A stretch of 64,000 nt of DNA from Serripes groenlandicus (lineage: Eukaryota > Mollusca > Bivalvia > Cardiida > Cardiidae). Position 1 is the stretch's first letter. Every line of letters begins with the position of its first letter. The stretch lies in the NCBI GenBank assembly GCA_031761405.1, contig JASEVX010000007.1, positions 33,521,677 through 33,585,676 of the forward strand, in the 5' to 3' direction. Below, in pieces: positions 22,859 to 33,192 of the stretch. A model generated the notes under the pieces. The model searched no databases. It was not told where the DNA came from and worked only from the letters and a program-made list of their open reading frames with translations. Both the position numbers and the translations under genes were made by a program.

Positions 22859-23088
22859 TTAACCCTTTCCCTCATATAGTCGCTTTCTGACGCCTCTGCA
22901 GCAGACGGCTTTTTGGAAACATAGTGACAAAAGAAGAAATTCCTCAAAGCGAGCAATTTCTCCTTTTGTAACAATGTTTTCCACTTTTAGTCATAGGTTA
23001 TCCATTCAATTACAGAGATATTCTATTTTTTGTCAAAATATGTTCAAAGTCGTCTGCTGCAGAATTGTCGTATGAGGGAAAGGGTTAA
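22859..23088. mobile_element. Reference-quality TTAA hairpin MITE, 230 bp
   Basis: TTAACCCTTTCCCTCATATAG to GAGGGAAAGGGTTAA with intact TTAA on both sides. Near each end lie CTGCAGCAGACGGC and its counterpart GTCGTCTGCTGCAG, in inverted orientation. The TTAA target and CCCTTTCCC termini match the piggyBac type; no transposase is encoded. Confidence 0.9.
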
Positions 23089-23969
23089 CAAGTTGTTGAC
23101 TAAAAGAAAATGGTAAAAGAAGGCTTGGACCACCTTGGTTTACCAGTTACTACAAATAAGAGGATCATGATGGCTCAAGATTGATCAACTGATTAATGCA
23201 ACGCAGCCATACAAGTTTATTATATTATCAAATAAATTTTAAAATCTACTAAATGAGAGAAAATAATCACAATGTATTTCTCATTTAATAAAAAGTTGAT
23301 TGTATTTCTGATGTCTGTGAAATTGAGATTAATAAGCTTTAATTCGGAACTTATTTAGACCATATCGCTTAACTAAGTAGACCCTTGGAAGATGAACTGG
23401 TACCCAATATCAGCTTTATACATCATCATTGTTTGTGTATAGGAGCATGCATCCGGGTACCATTACATTTATTTTCTAATTCATCACTAAAGACACACTT
23501 TTGAGTTTCGCTTCCTGAATAGAAATTAAAACCTATTGAGGGTTGCATAACAATCCCTAAGCTTTTCGGCACAAGTATTGCTAATATTTTAAGCAATGAA
23601 ACGACACTTCAGCAAATACAGTGCAGTTGCAGCCAATTGAAAGGCTCACATTTGAAGACTAGATGCCTACAGGCAACATGTCAAGCCTGCTTCAAAGGTT
23701 TTGTCACAGAAATAGTGCTCTTCCATGCAATTGCAACACAGACTGACACAGACTGAGAGTTGACCAGATAACAGTTAATTAAGGGCCTTCTGTGATAACG
23801 AAGTGGTTGTAAAATGTCATAAGTACAATAACCAAAAAATTATGCTATATTTTTGAGATATCATATTATTCTGAAGATAAACATACATCATTTTTAGTAT
23901 GCTTTGTATACAAAAGGTTCAGGCATATTTAACACTAAGGAATCATTTTACACACCGACACATGTATTA
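23089..23969. other. Gene-free stretch with a GCTCACC-family relic
   Basis: ATAAGAGGATCATGATGGC near 23157 looks like an old left end of the GCTCACC family. The rest holds no recognised exon or RNA. Confidence 0.35.
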
Positions 23970-24859
23970 AACAAGAGGGCCATGAGGCCCTGGAATCGCT
24001 CACCTGAGAATTGGCTATTAAAGTCTTTACTCTTTCAGCGCCAATGGCAATATCATCAAGACAAACTTTCTGACAAAAGTTCAAGCTCCTCAAGTCAAAA
24101 ATGCAATCTCTATAATGTTGTTCTATAATTTAGCCTAGTGACCTAGTTGTTGACCTGACCAGACCCATATTCAAACTTGATCTAGATATCACTAAGACAA
24201 ACATTCTGACAAAGTTTTAACATGCTCAAGTCAAAAATGTGTTAACAAGATTTTCCTTAAATTTGGCCTAATGACCTAGTTTTTGACCGGTCATGACCTA
24301 TATTCGAACTTAGCCTAGATATCACTAAGACAAACATTCCGACATAGTTTCATCATGCTCAAGCCAAAAATGTGGCTTCCAGAGTGTTAACAAGATTTTC
24401 CTTACATTTGGCCTTGTGACCTAGTTTTTGACCCGACATGACCCGGTTTCGAACTTGGACTAGATATCATCAAGACACACTTTCTGACAAAGTTTCAACA
24501 TGCTCAAGTTTAAAATATGGCTTCCAGAGTGTTAACAAGATTTTTCTTCAATTTGGCCTAGTGACCAAAATGACCTATATTAAAACATGGCCTAGATATC
24601 ACTAAGACAGACATTCTGACAAAGTGTTAACAAGATTTTCATTAATTTTGGCCTAGTGACCTAGTTTTTGACCCAACATGACCAAGTTTCGAACTTGTCC
24701 TAGATTTGATGGAGATATATATTCTGATACACTTTCCTGAAGATTGGATGCAAAATGTTGCCTCTAGAGTATTAACAAGCAAATGTTGACGACTGACGAC
24801 GGACAAAAGACGATCACAAAAAATCACCTTGAGCACTTTGTGATCTGGTGAGCTAAAAA
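23970..24859 (+). repeat. Complete GCTCACC-family repeat, CTAGTGACCTAG cassettes
   Basis: Left end AACAAGAGGGCCATGAGGCC with ATCGCTCACCTGAG; right end CACCTTGAGCACTTTGTGAT then GGTGAGCTAAAAAT. Inside are five tandem cassettes with GCCTAGTGACCTAG-type starts at 24133, 24266, 24411, 24556 and 24651, i.e. mostly 133-145 bp apart. Confidence 0.8.
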
Positions 24860-24984
24860 TGCATGTACTTATCCTCATTAAATAATAAATCCTTAAACTG
24901 AATATCTTTCGAATAATGGAACATTTTGCATTTTGGTACTTCAATCCCACTTTTTACAGAAGACGAGTGTTGTCAGTAGTGGAC

Positions 24985-26370
24985 AACAAGAGGGCCATGA
25001 TGGCCCTATATCGCTCACCTGATTAAGAACTTTAATAGTTTTCAAAGTTTTATACTCTATACATATAAGGAAAACAAGCAACCCTCCCTGGTGGCCATGT
25101 TTTTCAACGGATCGGGTTTATTTGAACATCCTTGGTAGAAAGTCACCCAAGGAACATTTGTGGCAAATAATTTTTAAATCAGGCAGGTGCTTTTGGACAA
25201 GAAGATTTTTAAAGATATTACAATGCACATATTAGGAAAACAAGCCCCGCCCCTGGCGGCCAAGTTTTTCAATGGATCGGATTAATTTGAACAATCTTGG
25301 TAGAAGGTCCCCCAAGGAACATTTGTGCAAAATTATCTTTAAATCGGGCCAATACTTTTGGACAAGAAGATTTTTAAAGATTTTACAATGCACATATAAG
25401 GACAAGCTCCGACCCCTGGCGGCCATGTTTTTCAACGGATCGGAAATGTTTGAACAGTCTTTGTAAAGGGTGCCCCAAGGAACATTTGTGCAAAATAATT
25501 TTCAAAACGGGCCAGTTCTTTTGGACAAGAAGATTTTTAAAGTTTTAACAATGCACATAGTGACATATAAGGAAAACAAGCTCCGCTTCCTGGCGGCCAT
25601 GTTTTTCAACGGATTGGAAATATTTGAACAATCTTGGTAAAGGGTGCCCCAAGGAACATTTGTGCAAAATAATTTTTTAATCGGGCCAGTACTTTTGGAC
25701 AAGAAGATTTTTAAAGTTTTAACAATGCACATATAAGGAAAACAAGCTCCGCCCCCTGGTGGCCATGTTTTTCAACGGATCGGAAATATTTGAACAATCT
25801 TGGTAGAGGGTACTCCAAGGAACATTTATGCAAAATAATTTTCAAATCGGGCCAGTAGTTTTGGACAATGAATGAATGAATGTATATTGTTTTATGGCGC
25901 ATCGACAGCTAAGGTCATTTAGCGCGCATTTAAATTTTATTATTCATGTTCCCTGGGTGAACAAACCAGTACTAGGCTAGAAAATGTGCCTTGCCTAAGG
26001 GCACTCCACCATGAACGAATTGCCGCGACTGGGGATCGAACAGGGGACACCCGGTTCGAAATCCCCGACACTAACCACTCGACCACATACTTTTGGACAA
26101 GAAGATCTTTTAAGATTTGGCAATTTTACCCTTTTCTGATGCCGCAGCAACCAAAGTTCTACGTGGAATTAAATTCTTTGAACAACTTTGAAAGAGGACC
26201 ACCTAAGGACCATTCCTGTGAAGCTATTTTGAAATCTTGTCAATTGGTTTGGTAGGAGAAGTCATTTGTAGGAAATTGTTAACAGACACCGACGACGACG
26301 ACAACGACGCAGACGGACGGTGAGTGATCACAAAAGCTCACCTTGCACTTCGTGCTTAGGTGAGCTAAAA
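24985..26370 (+). repeat. Complete GCTCACC-family repeat, GGCCATG cassettes
   Basis: Left end AACAAGAGGGCCATGATGGC; right end CTCACCTTGCACTTCGTGCT then AGGTGAGCTAAAAA. The GGCCATG-type cassette recurs at 25093, 25258, 25421, 25595 and 25761 (163-174 bp). A full SINE interrupts the last unit. Confidence 0.82.
25869..26090 (-). mobile_element. Full-length tRNA-derived SINE with TSD
   Basis: On the minus strand an A-box-like GGTCGAGTGGTTAGTG and a B-box GTTCGATCCCC form a tRNA-related head, followed by CTAGCCTAGTACTGGTTTG, GACCTTAGCTGTCGATGCGC and a (CATT)n tail. TTTTGGACAA is repeated at 25859-25868 and 26091-26100 as target duplication. A shorter copy is at 10028-10154. Confidence 0.85.
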
Positions 26371-26469
26371 ACATAGGAAACCATAGGAAAGTGAGTTTTT
26401 GTATAGATCTATTTGAGAAGTTAACAAAACAAATAACTGTAGCTGACACAGCATTCAACTTTAGAACAG

Positions 26470-26532
26470 TAATGACACAAATTGTCTGCTGCATATGCAT
26501 CAAAACGCGTCTACAGGTGGGAAATGATTAAA
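26470..26532. mobile_element. TTAA MITE right-end fragment
   Basis: GTCTGCTGCATATGCATC, CGTCTACAGGTGGGAAATGA and TTAA remain. Confidence 0.5.
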
Positions 26533-27959
26533 AGCGAAAAGTCTCCTTTTTCGCAAAATCTGTTTTCACTTCTGCCATCATCACCTCTTCATGATGAACA
26601 TGTGTGCCAAGTAACTTGGGTAAATTTTACATGGTTTCTCAGTTTGACCTTAGTCTAACTTCAACTCTAAGTGTGACCTTGACCTTTAAGGTACAGGCCT
26701 GGATCTTAATCTAGTGTGCAACACTTCACCTCATCATGGTGAACATGTGTGCTTACGACAAACAGTGCAATCTAATAATAATCATATTACCTTAAACAAG
26801 ACAAATATATCTGTTAATAGTGTTACCCAAATGATTATTCCACTTCACTTCACTTAATTTTATTATTTTTTTTAGATTTTGGGAAATACTTGTTCCGATT
26901 GGGGGAAAAAGAACGTTTTTGTGGCGATTGGTTGACAATCGCCACAGTGCTACCAAAACAACAACAACGAAAAAAAAATTATATAGTCGTATTTGAACAA
27001 TCGGTTGGATATTTCTGCAAAGGCAATTTACTCACTTCCGTTAAACCGCCATATATATATATAGTTCCATCAGTGATGCAGGCACACGATTAATAATGAT
27101 AATGTTAGTGCTACTTTGATACCGGATTGGTACTAATATTTGAGATTTATCGAGAAAATATCTAAATAGAGTTAAACTATTTACATATTATCTTTCTTCA
27201 TGTTTGGGCAGATAATAAATATCATCGGGCGTCTTGGGTACGCTATGCAGAGTATCATGATACTCCTGTGCCTCGTTTTATTTTTACTGTAGTCAACCGT
27301 AACCTTTTGACCTTTAACCTGATTCGGCAGGAGTTGGTTGTACTCTGATTATCTTCGTCATGATTTGGCAGATAATAAATATCATTGCGCGTTCTGCCTT
27401 GCAAATAACGACAACTCTGGTGATACTCAAATCTGGAAATTCCAAAAGGTTCTATAAATAGCTCGCGAGACCAAAAACCAGAAAAGCTTGTAAATCTCAA
27501 TATTATAAACGCTTTATTTTGTACTTGTTTAAATATATGAAAGCGTCTAGATAATAAGACTGGTTTACAAAGGTTTAAAGGACACACGATGGCAGTGTGT
27601 ACACACGTTATGTATACACGTCTGCACGTTCTAGAGTCAATTAGCAATCAATGCTGACAGTGTAGCCTAATTGAGTTTGAAGATCTAGCATTATAATATA
27701 TGCCTATATTTTCATAAATTAAACAGTTTGGCAAATAGTGAAATTGTGCTTTTGGAGCATGTTTTGTGTTTGTTTTTGCACTCACATTATTCGAAGCAGT
27801 TTAACAACCTCAGAGACATATAAATACACTGTGACAACCCTCAATCATGCAATGTGAAGGGACTAAATTGAACAGACCTGTTTAATATCGGACATAATTG
27901 AAACAAACACCAAACTAATGGATACTGTTTTCTCTCCTTTCTTTAGTCATTTCTAAAGT
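26533..27959. other. Gene-free stretch
   Basis: A single CTTGACC-rich block lies at 26580-26760, resembling 727-1130. GGCAGATAATAAATATCAT is repeated near 27209 and 27366. A 130-codon minus-strand open frame (27255-27647) shows no domain, no splice context and no repeats, and is left uncalled. Confidence 0.35.
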
Positions 27960-28377
27960 GTAAAATATATTTTATCTTAATATGGCCTAACGACCTGGTG
28001 ATAAACATGTGATTACCCAAACAATTTAGATTACAAATAGTCATTCTAATGAGCTAAAACGGTAGTCTATCGAATACCAACTAGATTTTTCATAACTTTG
28101 GAATGGCCTAATTTTGAACACATCATGACCAATTTCAGAACGTAACTAAATAATCACCAAGACAACATTCTGGCAAACTAACATTATTCTACTGTCAAAA
28201 GATGCAGGGTTGATACATTCTCAAATATACCCGCACCAGAGTCATCGCAAGCCCTACACCGATATACTGCTTGTTACTTTGCAGGATTTTCCATACGATC
28301 GCCACTACAGTGCCATTGGCGCTTTGATTTCAATTGGGAAGACACCAAATATCGCCGTCACTTATATAAGGTAAAAA
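27960..28377 (+). repeat. GCTCACC-family repeat, left part
   Basis: CTAACGACCTGGTGA and CACCAAGACAACATTCTGGC are diverged cassette sequence. The repeat is split by the transposon at 28378 and resumes at 29325 with AAAAAGGCGGCCATG, running to a textbook right end (CTTGAGCACTTTGTGCTCAG then GTGAGCTAAAAA, to about 29836). The segment 28240-28335 is shared with 59224-59305. Confidence 0.6.
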
Positions 28378-29324
28378 CAGGCCTCGATAAATCCACTCGC
28401 CCGCTCGCATTTGCGAGTGAATGTTGAGGTCGGGCGAGAAACAAATTGATGACGCTCGCCCGACAGGGCGAGTAAGATTCTCCAGATTCAATTACGGACC
28501 CATTCACAATTCTGGCCGTCTAGCCTAATTTTAATTTTGTAACTTGCTTTTCTGACAAAATCAAAAACATTCTCGGCCTGTCGCTGTTGTTTACATTTTA
28601 AAACAAATCGCAACATTTCTCAGTGCCGTATATCCATTCAGGTGTTGCAATTATTTATCCGAAACAAATATTTAACGAAATAATTATATTTCTTATTTGT
28701 ACAATAAGTATTGGGAGTTGGGTGATATTTCGTTTAATTATTTTTTACCCATTTCGTCTTGTCGTAACCACGTGTTTTTAAGAAAAAACATGGCGTCCGA
28801 CGAAATTTTTCGCTGATGTGAATTGGATTTTCATTTAAATGATAAGCTGCATATTTTTTAGACTCAATTTAATGTTAAATGTGATATTTTATCGTTGCAA
28901 TAGCTGTCTATGTTGATAACGTTAACCGCGCCGGAGGATAAATGAGAACAAAATTACTTATTGAAGACGCATGCATTTATAACTAAAGCGTCTAGATGAT
29001 TTATTAATACGATGAAAACGATTTGACCTAAATGTCAAGAAATAATAAATATCAGAAAAAACTATCATCAGCGCCTGAAAAAGGCTATAAAACGATCAAT
29101 TTTGTATTTGGTAAGGCTGAAGTTTCCTATGGTCTTATGAAACAATAAATGATTGAAACCATTGCTTTTACAGTGAATTTGAGTCAGTGGCTGCAAAACA
29201 AGCCCATGTGTATATTGTGTGGCAGTTTTTCCCCCGTAAAAGTGCAGGGCTAGTAACTTTTGTGCAGGGCGAGTACATTTTTAGGGTCAGGGCGAGTGAC
29301 CCTAAAAAAAATTGTCGAGGCCTG
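28378..29324. mobile_element. 947-bp transposon, CAGGCCTCGA termini, CTCGCCC subterminal array
   Basis: CAGGCCTCGATAAA and TTGTCGAGGCCTG are terminal inverted repeats, and AAAAA flanks both sides as a probable 5-bp duplication. Each end has several CTCGCCC/GGGCGAG words (28405-28475 and 29245-29300). The design is the same as that of the element at 11643-19585, whose words are CACTTGTCC. No transposase frame is present; a short ATGGCGTCC start at 28790 closes after a few codons. A diverged internal relative lies at about 30600-30920. Confidence 0.75.
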
Positions 29325-29918
29325 AAAAAGGCGGCCATGTTTTTTGACCAATCAACATGGCTTGAAGAAATCTGATAGAGGGTCGGTCACCCATGGAATA
29401 TTTCTACAAAATTATTTGAAAATTTGGAAAAGAACACTTTTTAAGTTTCTAATATAGCCATATAAGACAAAAAAAACGTCCCCCTGGCAGCCATGTTTTT
29501 TGACCAATCAACATGACTTGAAGGCATCTGATATAGGGTCACCCAAGGAACATTTCTACAGATATTATTTGAAAATCGGCTGACCAGTTTGGGAGAAGAT
29601 TCTTTTTTCGTTCAGTTGCCATGGAAACCTGAATTCTGCATGGATCCCAAATTATTTAAGGAACTCTGATGAGGACATTGAGAGGATACTTTCTGTGAAA
29701 TTTCATCACAATTGACTCACTGGTTACAGAAAAGAAGATATTGACGGACAACGCATGATGGACGATGCACTACGGACAAAAGACGATCACAATAACTCAC
29801 CTTGAGCACTTTGTGCTCAGGTGAGCTAAAAAGTAAGTTCATCAAGGTATACATCTAATTTTTAAACTAAAATACAATAAACTTTTAATAATGTATCATT
29901 CGACTATGAATTTTTGCT

Positions 29919-30148
29919 TTAACCCTTTTCCTCATACAACAATTCTGCTGCAGACGACTTTGAACGTATTTTGTCAAAACATAGAAAATCTCCATAATTG
30001 AATGGATAACCTATGACAAAAAGTGGAAAACATTGTGGCGAAAGGAGAAATGGCACGTTTTGTGCAATTTCTTCTTTTGTCACTATGTTTTCAAAAAGCT
30101 GTCTGCTGCAGAGGCGTCAGAAAGCATCTACATGAGGGAAAGGGTTAA
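29919..30148. mobile_element. Intact TTAA hairpin MITE, 230 bp
   Basis: TTAACCCTTTTCCTCATAC to GAGGGAAAGGGTTAA; the central arms are GGCAC and GTGCAATTTC. It lies in inverse orientation to the 22859 copy. Confidence 0.88.
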
Positions 30149-31301
30149 CTTGTACAAAGTTTCGGAGTACACAGGGTTTTCCATGACGCACAAATCCTGC
30201 GTCAATGACACATTTTCAACTCAAATGACCCCCAAAAATAACATCTGTGCATCCCTATGGACGCAATGTCGGTAAATGAAGTCCATTCTATTTTTCTATA
30301 ATTTCGGTTTTCCAAAAATCTATATTTAACTTAGTCCTTATCATTATCCTGCACCAAAACATGCGAAAAAAATTCCGACGCTTCCAGGGTCGAATCTGGC
30401 GTACGTAATGTTTGTCACACCAAAATACACATATGGGACAACATTTGACCATTTATCTATCGTATAAAGTAAACACAAACGATCTTTCTCACGTTTTTAT
30501 GTGTTTTAATCTCTTTTTAATCCACCTCTTAGAGGCCTGACATTTAATAACTCGCAATGTGGTCGATTTGAACTGAGGATAACCGAATACAGTATTGTGG
30601 GTATTGTTGTTAAAGTACACCAAAATGGATATTTAACGAAATAGTTATATATCTTATTCAAACAAGTTTGGGCAATATTTCGTTTACTTCTTTTTACGGA
30701 TTTTGTCTAATTTATTTAACCGAAAACAAATGTGTTACAGATTTCAAATTTTTCGCCGTTGTGAATTGAATTTTGATAGATTAAAGTGGTAAAGAGGTAA
30801 GCTGCATAAATTTTAGGCTCAAATTAATATAATAATAATTATAGATATGTTTTTTTTTATTGTTGCGATAGCTATCAAGGATATAAACGGCATAATAACG
30901 TGAATCGAGTCTGTCTGAAACATGCTATGGATTTAGACTTCGGTTGACCAATAAATGAGAAACCGAAAGTCTAAATTATTTGGACTATATTTAACTCTGA
31001 ATGACTGGTTTAAGCTTTATCGATAACATTATCGGTAATGTAATTGACATTATTAATATTAAAGGGATAATAAAAACAAAGAACAACACACTTGTTTTTG
31101 AATGTTTTTTATATCAATCACTTGATAATAAAGTTCTAATTTGGACCCCCAACATTTATAAGATGACCCTCAACTTTGATGACATGGGGGTCACAATGAC
31201 CCTCAAGTTTCAAAGCATAGGGAAAACCCTGAGTACATATTAGTTGTTACACGGTGAAAATGGTCTAGAATTAAATTTGTAAACTATCATAATAGGTTCT
31301 G
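30149..31301. other. Gene-free stretch with a relic of the CAGGCCTCGA element
   Basis: From about 30600 to 30920, ATATTTAACGAAATA, ATATTTCGTTTA, AAATTTTTCGCCG and GTAAGCTGCATA follow the same order as in 28670-28925. This is an old copy lacking termini. Confidence 0.55.
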
Positions 31302-32900
31302 CAGAGCTCCAGATAACGTGCGTATCTGCGTAAATTACAAATGGAAAATCTCCAAATACGCACGTGTTTCAAATTCCATGAGTTACACATACGCATACAT
31401 TTTGCAATTTACTCATTCGTTCACGATATCATGCGTATCTTCATTTTTAAATCATAAAACAATAATATTTTCTTTCAAAGTTTCTCGGAAAAACCTAGTC
31501 TATTTTAAGAACTGAAAGTAATGGTTCCCGTTTTCTACTAAGCTTATTTACATAAATCGGAAACCAAATCGATCGGTCATTGAAGCCATGTAATTTCAAA
31601 ATATACCTTTCTATAAATAACTCACTAAAATACTGTAACCTAGTAAGTTGATCACGTGATCAGTGTGTTGTTGCTTTGCTAATTTGTAATCTCGCAAAAC
31701 AGTTAAAAGGAGAGCTTCATCTTAATATAGCTTTGTACTCGAAGAAATAACACCACGTGATATTTTCGCAGGCATTCAATCACGTGATTTTTTTCGCGCG
31801 CTTTCTGTAGTAAACAAATCTATTACACAGGAAAGAATTTCTCATATATGCACCATGCGATACATATTTACAGGGTTCGAATTTAAGCAAACTCGCGAAT
31901 TCCGAGGTAAGATTTGAGGCACCAGCATATTTTTTGGGGAGTGAAATTTTTCGGCCGAGTAATATGCATTTCTAATCGTCGATCTTTTACAGGGTTATTT
32001 CTTTGACAAATCGCGGTAATTGCAGTTCATTTCCGAGATTTACCGAGTGGCTAGGAAGGAATATACTTTCAGTTTTGCAATATTAGCCGAAGTTTACAAT
32101 CGATACATGTCTTATGCATATTCAACGGCCCCAATATTGATGACGTTTACCGCATATATTTTGGCTTTCGAATAAAATTAGTTTTGATTTACATTTCGCA
32201 AATACGATTGGCTGGAATGGTCACGTGTATATTTTCGGTTTTCCCAAGTTGTATTTTTGCACTTAACGCACACCCTCTACATGATAAAAAGGGCTGTGAC
32301 CTATCCAAAAAATCTTTTCTGTATTTATATGTTTACACTTGAGACCACAAAAAACATTGATAGCATAGAACTCTTCAAATTGAAGAGCATATGCAAAACA
32401 ACAAAGTCACTGAAACAGGGCAGCTTGTATGATTTATATGTCATTCAACATTCATATTAGTTTATTAATCCTCCCCTCCCAGAAAATAAATTATTTTTCC
32501 GACCTCTAAGATCTAGGGTCGGTAAAGGGCAAACAAACAATTTTTTATTGATGGCTTGAAGAGTTTGCCTCTGACTGGAGTGTTAAGTGTGACAAACAAT
32601 GGTTGGCAAATTCAAGAAGAAAGAGGCGATTAATGTCGGACTATAAACCAAGAGTCAAGAAAACAAAAACAAAATGTTTTGACTAAGCTATGTCAAATTG
32701 TAAACATTTACTGAACAGAACATGACAATATAAGAATAACCAGCATTCTATATCAGGAACTGAACTGTTGTTTTACATGTTACATTTGTCACTAACAGTT
32801 TATTCTTTATTAAAATACTCATGGTTGTTTGGGCGTTACTCATCACTCAAAATTTTCATGAGTAATTACTCCTCTTGCCAAAAAATTATCTGGAGCCCTG
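31302..32900. mobile_element. 1.6-kb transposon, CAGAGCTCCAGATAA termini, TTCTG TSD
   Basis: The left end CAGAGCTCCAGATAA and right end TTATCTGGAGCCCTG are inverted, and TTCTG is duplicated at 31297-31301 and 32901-32905. TTCTG is also the duplication of the 11643-19585 element. Subterminal words differ again: TACGCA-type at the left (31318-31440) and TTACTCAT-type at the right (32835-32870). No transposase frame was found. Confidence 0.75.
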
Positions 32901-33192
32901 TTCTGATATCGCTCAACGGGTGATGGTGAAAACGTTGAATGACTAAAACAGCGAATTAATAAAACAGAACAAAACGGGAGTGAAAACGTCGAAAAGAGAA
33001 ATAGCCTAAATATACTTGTATAAAAAGTCAAAAGTTTTATATGTTGTTCTGATATCACTCAACGGGTGATGGTGAAAACGTTGAATGACTAAAACAGCGA
33101 ATTAATAAAACAGAACAAAACGGGAGTGAAAACGTCGAAAAGAGAAATAGCCTTAATATACTTGTATAAAAAGTCACAAGTTTTATATGTTA
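32901..33192. repeat. 146-bp tandem duplication
   Basis: TTCTGATATC starts near-identical units at 32901 and 33047, each with GGTGATGGTGAAAACGTTGA and ACGTCGAAAAGAGAAATAG. An inverted counterpart (TTTTCGACGTTTTG and ATTCGACGTTTTAG words) lies at 33548-33625, so 32901-33625 can fold back. Confidence 0.85.

Noticed and set aside
25869..26095. Second tRNA gene candidate on the minus strand
   Set aside because: tRNA-like head of a full SINE with target duplication and CATT tail.
27255..27647. 130-codon minus-strand open frame
   Set aside because: No recognisable domain or splice context. Kept as a note in the gene-free stretch, not called.
28790..28820. Start of a host gene at ATGGCGTCCGAC
   Set aside because: The frame closes after a few codons and lies inside the CAGGCCTCGA transposon; the diverged copy near 30745 lacks it.
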